NCBI GenBank assembly: GCA_002010665.1
Contig: MTON01000030.1
Span: forward strand, 18,224-55,830
From: Candidatus Aminicenantes bacterium JdFR-78
GTDB lineage: Bacteria > Acidobacteriota > Aminicenantia > JdFR-78
DNA length: 37,607 nucleotides
Direction: 5' to 3'
Shown here: piece after piece, positions 28,842-36,774 of the stretch
Layout of the letters: every line of letters begins with the position of its first letter
How positions within the stretch are numbered: position 1 is the first letter of the stretch
Translations under genes and position numbers: made by a program
Notes under the pieces: generated by a model
Database searches by the model: none
The model's input: the letters and a program-made list of their open reading frames with translations, nothing else
What the model was told of the DNA's origin: nothing

Positions 28842-31637
28842 TTACCCTCCTCTTTCAATAATCTTCCTCTCTTCCTCTATAATTCCGTACAATTCATAAA
28901 CCAGTTCATCTATCTTTTCATCAGTTATCTTTATTTCTCTCTCGATTCTCTCGCGTTCAGAGGATGGAGGGAGTGAATTTTTCTTTTTGTTTAGTTCTAA
29001 CATTTTGTCAACTAATTTTACTATTTTATCGTGCATTGCTCGTTCTTTGGGATTGTTAAAGTCAATCGTGCGGATAGGAAGCTTTCGAGTTTGAACGACT
29101 CTTATTTTTGGAAAAATATCTGTTACAGGCTTGAATTTTACAGTATAAAAATACTGCATAAGCCTAGAATTTAATAAGCCAAGAATATATTTTAAATTAA
29201 ATCTATGGTCTTTAAGAATCATATTGTAAATAGTTCTCAATGTATAGATTCCAGTATCATCATATGTAGCTGTTATTTGAACTCCAGTTTCTCTTATCAT
29301 AATTTTTGGATTTTCGAAAATTTCTTTATCTTTCCAAAACTTTTTTAATAAATTTTTATCAAGAAATTTTACATTCCGAATTTCGTACCTCCCAATATCT
29401 TCTCCACTCAAAACTCGTATAAACCCTTTTATTTTTTGAGAACTAATTCCTTTGTTTTTCTTCCCTATTTCAAGTCCTCTTGTAATACGCATAATACTTT
29501 CTAAGTCAATCGCTCTTTTCTTTATTTTTAACAGAATAGAATAAGTCTTTTCGTCAATATCTTCAAAAGTATGGGATTCAGTTGTCTTATATATTATTTG
29601 AGGAACAATTTTCTTAATAAATCCTTTTTCATTTGGTAGTTTTATTTTAAAAATAAGTTTATTCTTGTCATTTGGTCTTCTAATTTTTTGAAATATTACC
29701 ACGCAAGTTGGCATTTTAACATTTTCAAACACTCCATCTCCAAAATCGGTCAAACTTTCTATATTTGTTTTTTCTAAGATAAGTTTTCGCAAAGTCGAAT
29801 ATTGATAACCTTTTAGAAATAAACTAGGTACAATAAAGCCTAATCTACCTTTTTGTTTTAAAAGACTTATTCCTTTCTCAATCATAATACAAAAAATATC
29901 AAACTGTTTATCAGCTGCCACATAATGACTTCTATAATAATTTATATCTACTTTAGGTAGCGAATGAATTCTAATATACGGCGGATTGCCGATAACTACA
30001 TCGAAACCGCCTTGTTCCATGATGTCGCCGAAGCCAGTGGATTTGGAATACCAGTCAAAGGGATTGATTCGTTCTTTTTCTTCATCTTTGAATAGGGTAG
30101 GCTGGTCAAAAATGTCAAAAGAAATTAAAGAATTTCCACAGCGAATGTTTTTAGCCAGAGAAGGTAGAAGTTCTTTTTTTCGAGGTAAATCCTTTTCTCC
30201 TTCAAGACATTTTAAATAAAGGCTCATCATAGTAATTTCAACAGCTTGTGGGTCAATATCAACTCCGAATATATTGTTTCTTAAAATTTGTGCCTTTTTC
30301 TCAATGGATAATCTTTTGGTTCCATCATAATCTTCTATTACATCAGGAAATAATGTTCCCTGACCCGATTCTTCAGGATGTTTCTCATAGTAGTGAAGAT
30401 GATAATCAATTAAGGTTTGAAAAGCAGATATAAGAAATGAACCAGAACCACAAGCAGGGTCTAATATTTTTATTTTTGAAATCTGCTCAGGAGTTTTTCC
30501 CTGAATTATTTTTCCAACAGTATTTTTGACAATATAATCAACTATATATTTTGGAGTATAATAGACTCCACCTGCTTTTCTTACTTCTGGTTTTTCCTCA
30601 ACTTTTACTCTTTTAGGTGTTACTTTTATTGTTTTTCCAAGATAACGCTCATAAATTGAACCTAAAAGGTCAACATCAATCACATCAAATTTGTAAATAC
30701 ATTGGGGAAAATAGAGGTTTTCAATGATTTTAGCCAGAAGATGAGAATCTATTTCAACTATTTCACAAGCATGGGGTTTTAATATTTCACCATTAAAATC
30801 TTCATTTAGTTGGCGGAATAGGATATTGAGATAAGATTGTAATCTCTTCCGCTTTCTTTCTGCTTTCCAGAGTTCAACAATTTCAAGCAGAGTTTTTGGC
30901 TCTACAATTTTCCTGTCCTCAGCGATTCTAATGAAGATAAGGCGGTCGAGTATTCTTTGAACAACTTCATTCAGCATCTTTACAGTAATTGGCTGATTTC
31001 GCTTGTATATGTCCTTAGCTAATTCTTCTCGCCAGCGAGACATATCCTCTAAGAATGATTTATCGACCGGAATTCTTAATTTTTTGCTTAATGCATCCTT
31101 GAGTAAAAGCCTGTCGAGAGAGCCTTTTTGGACTTCTTCTTTGGAGAGAAGAAGCAATTTATCCAGATTTTTAAGATAATCAGTATATTTAAAATCAAAA
31201 ATAATTCCTTGTTCTGGATTTTTAGGATTTGGCTTTAAGGAAGCATCAAAGAGTCTGAATTCTTCAAAGTCTGTAAGTAGAACAACAAATACTTGTTTGG
31301 TATTCCAGGCATAAGATTTAGCTTGAAGGATATGGTCAATTTTATGAAGAGGTTCATGAGGAGCTTTAACTTCCACAAAGAATTTGGTTTGACCATCTAT
31401 TCGGAAATTGTAGTCAGGTCTGCCTGTGGTCTCTCCTTTTTCAACCAATACTTCTCTTTCATATGGAGAAAGACCTTTTACATTCCGAACATCCCAGCCT
31501 AATGCTTCAAAAAATGGATTAATAAAATCAATTTTAACTTGTTCTTCAAGATAGTCTTTAGAAAGGTAATAATGTTTGTTCCTCTCAAATTTATCAACCA
31601 AAGCCTTAATTTTTTGTTTAACTTGTTCCTTGTCCAT
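28842..31637 (-). CDS. Single-chain type IIG-like restriction-modification enzyme (Eco57I/MmeI-like)
   Basis: A 931-residue protein. The N-terminal nuclease domain has D75 (TGRPDYNF) and E89-x-K91 (FFVEVKAPH), a PD-(D/E)xK site like HsdR N-terminal domains. A helical linker (about 180-350) follows. The adenine methyltransferase has motif X GGVYYTPKYIVDYIV (356-370), motif I DPACGSGSFL (393-402), acidic VDIDP (459-463) and motif IV NPPY (551-554), so N6-adenine methylation. About 650-880 is the target-recognition part, with ITRGLEIGKK and GLLNSRLMQYFY; the Lys/Glu-rich coiled C-terminus follows. Cutting and methylation in one chain needs no separate subunits. All key residues are present. The downstream wH-TIR-like gene begins two bases past the stop codon. 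No clear promoter seen upstream. Confidence 0.88.
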   Translation of the reverse strand: MDKEQVKQKIKALVDKFERNKHYYLSKDYLEEQVKIDFINPFFEALGWDVRNVKGLSPYEREVLVEKGETTGRPDYNFRIDGQTKFFVEVKAPHEPLHKIDHILQAKSYAWNTKQVFVVLLTDFEEFRLFDASLKPNPKNPEQGIIFDFKYTDYLKNLDKLLLLSKEEVQKGSLDRLLLKDALSKKLRIPVDKSFLEDMSRWREELAKDIYKRNQPITVKMLNEVVQRILDRLIFIRIAEDRKIVEPKTLLEIVELWKAERKRKRLQSYLNILFRQLNEDFNGEILKPHACEIVEIDSHLLAKIIENLYFPQCIYKFDVIDVDLLGSIYERYLGKTIKVTPKRVKVEEKPEVRKAGGVYYTPKYIVDYIVKNTVGKIIQGKTPEQISKIKILDPACGSGSFLISAFQTLIDYHLHYYEKHPEESGQGTLFPDVIEDYDGTKRLSIEKKAQILRNNIFGVDIDPQAVEITMMSLYLKCLEGEKDLPRKKELLPSLAKNIRCGNSLISFDIFDQPTLFKDEEKERINPFDWYSKSTGFGDIMEQGGFDVVIGNPPYIRIHSLPKVDINYYRSHYVAADKQFDIFCIMIEKGISLLKQKGRLGFIVPSLFLKGYQYSTLRKLILEKTNIESLTDFGDGVFENVKMPTCVVIFQKIRRPNDKNKLIFKIKLPNEKGFIKKIVPQIIYKTTESHTFEDIDEKTYSILLKIKKRAIDLESIMRITRGLEIGKKNKGISSQKIKGFIRVLSGEDIGRYEIRNVKFLDKNLLKKFWKDKEIFENPKIMIRETGVQITATYDDTGIYTLRTIYNMILKDHRFNLKYILGLLNSRLMQYFYTVKFKPVTDIFPKIRVVQTRKLPIRTIDFNNPKERAMHDKIVKLVDKMLELNKKKNSLPPSSERERIEREIKITDEKIDELVYELYGIIEEERKIIERGG

Positions 31638-32205
31638 TATTAAAGAAAAACTCTTGTTTTTTAGTTGTTTTTAATTATTTCGGATTTTACCCTTTTTCAT
31701 AACCCCACCTTATTATAGCTAATTTCATTTTTTATTTCCATAAAACTCATTTCTTTGTGTTTTCATTATTAATATGAATACAGACAAACTTAAGTCTTAC
31801 ACCTTAGATTCTGGAAATTTCTTGTAAATTGTTTGATATAACTCAGTTTTGCTATTATTTACTACCATGAAAACCAAAAGTTTTGATTATAAACATTTTT
31901 TTAAAGAGTATAATAAATCACTTGAGGAGGATTTTAAAAATGCTTGATGATATGAAAGAATAATTAATTAAAGAAATCTTTTAAAAATTGAATATAAAAA
32001 ATCAGCTCAGCAAAAAGAGCTGATTGAACATTCCTAATTTTTTCTCTTTTATAAAATTATTTTTTAAGGTCTATTCACTATGGATTCTGACGATTAACAA
32101 AGTCAAACCCTATTTATAAAAATCACACTTTTATAAAATTGAATTTTGTAAAAATATAATTTTTATTATAAATGTTAGTTTTAAATTTAAAAAAATTTGT
32201 GGAAT
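31638..32205. other. Gene-poor region with terminator and a possible decayed small ORF
   Basis: No gene-sized frame is seen. On the plus strand a 26-codon frame (31867-31947, MKTKSFDYKHFFKEYNKSLE) lies behind TTGATA (31833-31838), a 17-base spacer and TATTTA (31856-31861). It contains a GGAGG before a second ATG (31940) that stops after 7 codons. This looks like the decayed start of a gene pair. The hairpin at 31995-32025 is annotated separately. Otherwise AT-rich, with nothing recognised. Confidence 0.4.
31995..32025 (-). terminator. Rho-independent terminator downstream of the cyclase-family gene
   Basis: A perfect 9-base stem AATCAGCTC/GAGCTGATT (32000-32008 with 32017-32025) with an 8-base loop is followed on the minus strand by a run of T. 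It lies about 180 bases beyond the stop of the cyclase-family gene, which is the likely transcript it ends. Confidence 0.65.
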
Positions 32206-33009
32206 TTAAGGGATAATTGCGAAGACGCGAGCTGGTGCACCTGTTCCGTTTTTGATAAGCATTGGAATAACATAAAGCATTGCTCCTGAAGGAGGAAGTT
32301 TATCCAAATTTGCGATATTCTCTAAAGCAGGCTTATTGGCTTTAAAAAGAATCCTGTGAGCTTTAAAATCCTTCGATTTCCCATAATCTATACTCGGAGT
32401 ATCAATAGCTATCCCTTTGATTTTTCGTTCTTTTACCAGAAATTCAACTGATTCAGGAGAAAAGCCAGGAAAACTGAGTTCAGCGAGAGCCTCTTCACCT
32501 CTTTTATCTGTTCCAAGAACTTTTTTCTTATCCGGATAATATTTTGTGTCAATTCCAGTATACATAATTACCCAAGCTCCCTCTGGAATTTTTCCATATT
32601 TTTTCTCCCAGTTTTTAATATCTTCTACAGTTAAAAGATAATCGCGATTTTTTTCGCACTTTTTAGTAACATCTATTTTAACAGCAGGACCTATCCATTC
32701 CTCTAAAGGAATCTGGTCAACTGTACGTCCATTTTTGGCAAAATGGATGGGGACATCCACATGTGTCCCTCCATGTTCTGAAGCACTATAATTATTTGAA
32801 GCATACCACCATCCTCCCTCTGTAAATCCCCAGGAAACTTTTTCCAGTTTAAAAGACTTTGCAGTGGGCCAATAAATCGCGGTTTCATCAAAGGGATAGG
32901 TCATATCAAGTAATTTGCCTTTGAAATCATGGTTATAAAGGGAAGCAGCAATGAAAAACAAAGTGAATGTAAAAATAATAGATACCATTAAAATATTTCT
33001 TTTTCTCAT
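32206..33009 (-). CDS. Cyclase-family metal hydrolase (kynurenine-formamidase-like), membrane-anchored or secreted
   Basis: A 267-residue protein of PF04199. A basic start and hydrophobic segment (MRKRNILMVSIIFTFTLFFI) form a signal peptide or anchor, so the enzyme acts outside the cytoplasm. The metal motif HGGTHVDVPIHF (79-90) has H79, H83, D85 and H89. WVIMYTGID and IKGIAIDTPSIDYG are further conserved parts, with the downstream H in KAHRILFKAN. Relatives hydrolyse N-formylkynurenine, isatin or cyclic amides; substrate here is unknown. No kynurenine-pathway genes are near, and NAD is made here from aspartate. AGGAGGG precedes the ATG. Confidence 0.85.
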   Translation of the reverse strand: MRKRNILMVSIIFTFTLFFIAASLYNHDFKGKLLDMTYPFDETAIYWPTAKSFKLEKVSWGFTEGGWWYASNNYSASEHGGTHVDVPIHFAKNGRTVDQIPLEEWIGPAVKIDVTKKCEKNRDYLLTVEDIKNWEKKYGKIPEGAWVIMYTGIDTKYYPDKKKVLGTDKRGEEALAELSFPGFSPESVEFLVKERKIKGIAIDTPSIDYGKSKDFKAHRILFKANKPALENIANLDKLPPSGAMLYVIPMLIKNGTGAPARVFAIIP

Positions 33010-33039
33010 TCCCTTTCCCTCCTTTTTTGCTTTTTCAGT

Positions 33040-33045
33040 ATTATA
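33040..33045 (-). promoter_or_regulatory. Extended -10 promoter of the cyclase-family gene
   Basis: On the minus strand TATAAT at 33040-33045 is preceded by TG one base upstream (TGTTATAAT), an extended -10 element. No -35 match is seen. The leader would be about 25 bases and holds AGGAGGGAAAGGG. Confidence 0.45.
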
Positions 33046-33090
33046 ACATACTGTTTCATTTTAATTTTAATGGTTCTAATTTTTAAATAT

Positions 33091-33459
33091 TTATTGGATT
33101 TCTTTCCCAAAAGGTGTAAGCGCAAGGGAGGCTAATTTTACATGTTGTTTTGCAAAGGGGATACCAATTATTGTAATTGCAAATATAATAGCAAGAATGA
33201 CATGCGTGATGGCAATCCATATTCCTCCAATAAGTATCCAGATTATATTCATTACAATATTTAAAACTCCGGTATAGGATTTTCTCGGAACCACCCTCCT
33301 TCCAAAAGGCATAAGTGCAAGAAGGGACAATTTAAAACATTGAATTCCAAAGGGAATTCCAATTATGGTAAGACATAGGATCAAACCGCCTATTAGATAT
33401 TGGAAAAAAATTAATAATCCGCCCAAAAGAATCCAGAGAATATTGCCTATTATACTCAT
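33091..33459 (-). CDS. YccF-family inner-membrane protein
   Basis: A 122-residue protein made of two similar halves. Each has hydrophobic helices and the repeat CLTIIGIPFGIQCFKLSLLA / AITIIGIPFAKQHVKLASLA followed by a PFG motif (LMPFG, LTPFG), the signature of YccF. Function is unknown; family members are small inner-membrane proteins. Two ATG codons lie in tandem (33462 and 33459). AGGAG is 3 bases before the first but 6 before the second, so I prefer the second. A TATAAT at 33484-33489 (minus strand) may be its -10 box. Confidence 0.85.
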   Translation of the reverse strand: MSIIGNILWILLGGLLIFFQYLIGGLILCLTIIGIPFGIQCFKLSLLALMPFGRRVVPRKSYTGVLNIVMNIIWILIGGIWIAITHVILAIIFAITIIGIPFAKQHVKLASLALTPFGKEIQ

Positions 33460-33551
33460 CATACACTCCTTTTAATTGCTAATATTATATTGTATTTTCC
33501 TATTATATAAAAATTTTTAATTAAGCAATTTGTTTAGTTGAAAATTGAATT

Positions 33552-33580
33552 TTGATTTTGTAAAATAAACTCTTTAGTAT
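33552..33580 (+). promoter_or_regulatory. Candidate promoter of the nuo operon
   Basis: TTGATT (33552-33557), a 17-base spacer and TAGTAT (33575-33580) are followed by only 8 bases before the nuoA ATG. The intervening AGGG could be a weak ribosome site, but a transcript starting here would be nearly leaderless. Confidence 0.35.
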
Positions 33581-33588
33581 AGGGTAAA

Positions 33589-33933
33589 ATGGAATTATTC
33601 TTATTATTCATAATAGTTGGACTCCTAACATTAGGGATGCTATTCATAGGGGCTATTCTTGGCCCAAAAAAAATTTCCAAAGTAAAATTAGAACCCTTTG
33701 AATGCGGAAGCCCTTTACTCCAAAAGGAAATCGGACCATTTTCAATAAAATATTATATGGTTGCTCTTCTTTTCCTTATTTTTGATATAGAGGTAGCATT
33801 CTTATTCCCCTGGGCACTTGTTTTTAAAAGAATAAAGCTAACCGCCTTCATTGTTATATTAGCTTATTTTCTTGTTCTAATTGTTGGTTTCATTTATGCT
33901 TGGAAAAAAGGTGCTTTCGAATGGGAAGAATGA
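33589..33933 (+). CDS. nuoA: NADH-quinone oxidoreductase subunit A
   Basis: A 114-residue membrane subunit with three helices (about 1-22, 57-80, 85-106). KLEPFECGSPLLQKEIGPFS (36-55) holds the conserved loop with the Cys found in NuoA, and FLIFDIEVAFLFPWAL (61-76) has the acidic residues of helix 2. It is part of the membrane arm next to the quinone site. It is the first gene of the nuo operon. Confidence 0.94.
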   Translation: MELFLLFIIVGLLTLGMLFIGAILGPKKISKVKLEPFECGSPLLQKEIGPFSIKYYMVALLFLIFDIEVAFLFPWALVFKRIKLTAFIVILAYFLVLIVGFIYAWKKGAFEWEE

Positions 33934-33996
33934 TTAAGAAATTTCTAATTTCAAAATCTAAATTTCAAAAAGCATATTTTCTTAGGTGATGAGAGA

Positions 33997-34476
33997 ATGA
34001 AAGCTGATTTTATTACTACTAAATTAGATTATGTTCTGGGGTGGGCAAGGAAATTTTCTTTATTCCAATATCCATTTGTAACAGCTTGCTGTGGAATGGA
34101 ATATATGGCAGCTGCATGCGCTCATTTTGATATTGACAGATTCGGAGCAGGATTGACCAGATTTTCACCTCGCCAGGCTGATTTACTTCTTGTAGTTGGA
34201 ACAGTTACACAAAAACTTGCGCCTGTATTAAGGAAAATTTATGACCAAATGACAGAACCAAAATGGGTAATTGCAATAGGTGCTTGCGCAGTAAGTGGTG
34301 GAATTTATAATAACTATGCTGTTGTTCAGGGTATTGACAAAATAATACCTGTAGATGTCTATATTCCTGGTTGTCCTCCACGACCAGAGGCAATCTTAGA
34401 TGCATTAATAAAATTGCAAAATAAGATTCAAAACCAGCCTCAAGCCTGGAAATGGAGAGAGAAACTCGGAAAATGA
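33997..34476 (+). CDS. nuoB: NADH-quinone oxidoreductase subunit B
   Basis: A 159-residue subunit with all four ligands of cluster N2: C31, C32 ([10 protein letters not shown]), C97 (IGACAVSGG) and C126 (PGCPPRPEA). [19 protein letters not shown] is the other conserved block (usual form xxRxSPRQxDxLIVxG). It passes electrons to quinone. It follows nuoA by 63 bases with AGGTGATGAGAG before its ATG. Its end overlaps nuoC. Confidence 0.95.
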   Translation: MKADFITTKLDYVLGWARKFSLFQYPFVTACCGMEYMAAACAHFDIDRFGAGLTRFSPRQADLLLVVGTVTQKLAPVLRKIYDQMTEPKWVIAIGACAVSGGIYNNYAVVQGIDKIIPVDVYIPGCPPRPEAILDALIKLQNKIQNQPQAWKWREKLGK

Positions 34477-34955
34477 AAGAAAGTAAAACAATAAAAATTC
34501 TTAAAGAAAAATTTCCCAAAGACATCTTAAAATTTTCAGCTCCTTTTGGTGATGAGACTCTTTTAATAAAAAAAGATAGCTTGATTAAAATAATGAAATT
34601 TTTAAAGGAAAACCCAGAACTTGGATATTCCCTTCTCCTTGATATCACCTGTGTTGACTATTTAGGCGAAAAACCAAGATTTGAATTAATCTATCATATT
34701 TATTCTTTTCGTTTAAATCATAGATTGAGAATAAAAACAAGAATTGATGAAAAAAATCCGATTACTGAATCCGTAATTTCTCTTTGGAAAAACGCCAACT
34801 GGCTTGAAAGAGAAGTCTACGACATGTTTGGAATAAAATTCAAAAATCATCCTGATTTAAGAAGAATACTCATGTATGATGAATTCGAAGGCTATCCTTT
34901 GAGAAAGGATTATCCCCTTCGGAAAAGACAACCAAGACTGCCAGGGCTTGAATAA
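34473..34955 (+). CDS. nuoC: NADH-quinone oxidoreductase subunit C
   Basis: A 160-residue subunit. I choose the ATG at 34473 ([15 protein letters not shown]), overlapping the nuoB stop as ATGA; an ATG 21 bases upstream is also possible. The conserved C-terminal block [20 protein letters not shown] is followed by [20 protein letters not shown], which defines the 30-kDa subunit. Its stop shares one base with the nuoD start. NuoC and NuoD are separate, not fused as in Escherichia. Confidence 0.92.
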   Translation: MKESKTIKILKEKFPKDILKFSAPFGDETLLIKKDSLIKIMKFLKENPELGYSLLLDITCVDYLGEKPRFELIYHIYSFRLNHRLRIKTRIDEKNPITESVISLWKNANWLEREVYDMFGIKFKNHPDLRRILMYDEFEGYPLRKDYPLRKRQPRLPGLE

Positions 34956-36289
34956 TGGCGGAAAAAATAAAAAAAAGAAGAACTAAAAAAGAAAGTTTGT
35001 TGTTAAACATGGGGCCTTCCCATCCAGCAATGCATGGCACAATCAGAATCATGCTCGAACTGGACGGTGAAAAGGTTCTAAATTCAGAGGTTGAAATTGG
35101 ATATCTCCATAGGGGTTTTGAAAAGACATGTGAAAATAAAACTTATTTTCAAGTCCTACCCTATACTGACAGATTAAATTATGTCTCCCCTCTGATTAAT
35201 AATACTGGTTATGTAATGACAATTGAAAAAATGCTGGGAATTGAAATTCCTGAAAGAGCGAAATACATCAGAACAATAATGTGTGAGATTTCCCGTATAT
35301 GTGACCACCTAACCTGCCTTGCTGCAATGGCAATGGAAACAGGTGCTTTTACTGTTTTTCTTTACATGATTAAGGCAAGGGAATTTTTATGGGATGTGCT
35401 GGAGCAGACCACAGGAGCAAGAATGACTACATCATATATAAGAATTGGAGGGATTAAATCTGATTTCCCTGAAAATTACAAGCAATTAATAGGAAAAGCA
35501 GTGGAAGAAACAAGAAAAGTTTTAAAGGATTGTCATGGATTGCTAACAAAGAATAAAATATTCCTCAATCGAACAAGAGGGGTCGCCGTTGTATCAAAAG
35601 AAGATGCAATATCTTATGGATTTACTGGTCCCTGTTTAAGAGCAAGTGGTGTTTATTATGATGTAAGAAAAGCACATCCTTATCTGGTTTATGACCAGCT
35701 GGATTTTGAAATCCCTCTTGGAGAAAATGGTGACAACTACGACCGTTATTTTGTAAGAATGTTGGAAATGGAACAGAGTCTAAGAATTATTGAACAGGCA
35801 GTTGAAAAAATGCCTCGGGGAGCTATTGAGATAAAAAATATAGAAGAAATACTTGAACCCTATAAGGCGATTCAATCCGCAAGAGTTAAAAGACCAACTC
35901 AGAATATAAAGCTTTCACCGAATTTAGAAGGGACAGAAAAAGAAAAATATCCTTATATTCTGACAGATGACAAAAAATATATAATTCCTCCAAAAGAGGA
36001 CACTTATACTACAATTACAGGATTAATCTCACACTTTAAATTTTTCATGAAGAATCATGGAATACGACCGCCTAAGGGAGAAGTTTACTTTTCAGTTGAA
36101 GGAGCTAATGGAGAACTTGGATTTTACATAATTAGCGATGGTACGGATAAACCTTATCGTTTACACTTAAGGGCACCATGTTTTCACATTATGTCAGCCC
36201 TGGAAATGATGATTAAGGGTGGATATGTTGCTGATATAATTCCAACTTTTGGTTCAATTAATATGATAGGAGGCGAGCTCGATAGATGA
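34955..36289 (+). CDS. nuoD: NADH-quinone oxidoreductase subunit D
   Basis: A 444-residue subunit (usual 390-420). NMGPSHPAMHGTIRIMLELD (18-37) holds the quinone-site His in the SHPxxHG motif; EIGYLHRGFEK, QVLPYTDRLNYVSPLIN, EISRICDHL and the C-terminal SINMIGGELDR are family blocks. The extra length includes a charged stretch around residue 325 (NLEGTEKEKYPYILTDDKKY) before the conserved PPKEDTY segment. It forms the quinone pocket with NuoB. It overlaps nuoC by one base and nuoE by four. Confidence 0.95.
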   Translation: MAEKIKKRRTKKESLLLNMGPSHPAMHGTIRIMLELDGEKVLNSEVEIGYLHRGFEKTCENKTYFQVLPYTDRLNYVSPLINNTGYVMTIEKMLGIEIPERAKYIRTIMCEISRICDHLTCLAAMAMETGAFTVFLYMIKAREFLWDVLEQTTGARMTTSYIRIGGIKSDFPENYKQLIGKAVEETRKVLKDCHGLLTKNKIFLNRTRGVAVVSKEDAISYGFTGPCLRASGVYYDVRKAHPYLVYDQLDFEIPLGENGDNYDRYFVRMLEMEQSLRIIEQAVEKMPRGAIEIKNIEEILEPYKAIQSARVKRPTQNIKLSPNLEGTEKEKYPYILTDDKKYIIPPKEDTYTTITGLISHFKFFMKNHGIRPPKGEVYFSVEGANGELGFYIISDGTDKPYRLHLRAPCFHIMSALEMMIKGGYVADIIPTFGSINMIGGELDR

Positions 36290-36774
36290 GCCTTAAATTT
36301 TCGCCACAAATTGAAAAGGAAATAAATAAAATTATTAAAAATTACCCTCAAAAACAATCTGCTTTACTTTCCATACTTCATTTGGCACAAAAGGAATTTG
36401 GTTATATAAGCGAGGAAGTCGAAAGATTAGTTGCTCAAATTCTGGATATTAAACCAATCAGGGTAAGAGAAGTGGTAACATTCTATACTATGTTTCATCA
36501 GAGACCAGTTGGGAAATATCACATTAAGGTCTGCAGAAATATTAGCTGTTCAATAAATGGAGCAGAAGAGTTGATTGATTACATCTCGGAAAAATTAGGA
36601 ATTAAAGTCGGAGAAACGACTCCGGATAAAAAATTCACACTTTCAGTTGTGGAATGTCTTGGAGCGTGCGAACATGCTCCATGTATGCAGGTGAATTCAG
36701 AGTATTATGGGAATTTAGATAAAAAGAAAATAGACCTTATTCTTGAAAGATTAAATAATGACATCAATGATTGA
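36286..36774 (+). CDS. nuoE: NADH-quinone oxidoreductase subunit E
   Basis: A 162-residue thioredoxin-like subunit. The 2Fe-2S cluster N1a ligands are C83 and C88 (KVCRNISCSI) and C124 and C128 (VECLGACEHAP). The N-terminal helical bundle has LLSILHLAQKEFGYIS and VREVVTFYTMFHQRP, the usual blocks. It starts with ATGA over the nuoD stop. Its last 17 bases overlap nuoF. Confidence 0.95.
   Translation: MSLKFSPQIEKEINKIIKNYPQKQSALLSILHLAQKEFGYISEEVERLVAQILDIKPIRVREVVTFYTMFHQRPVGKYHIKVCRNISCSINGAEELIDYISEKLGIKVGETTPDKKFTLSVVECLGACEHAPCMQVNSEYYGNLDKKKIDLILERLNNDIND

Noticed and set aside
22194-31700. CRISPR array or insertion sequence in the accessory island
   Set aside because: No regularly spaced repeats, no transposase and no terminal inverted repeats were seen. 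The repeats present are RM-gene fragments and a 13-base tandem pair.
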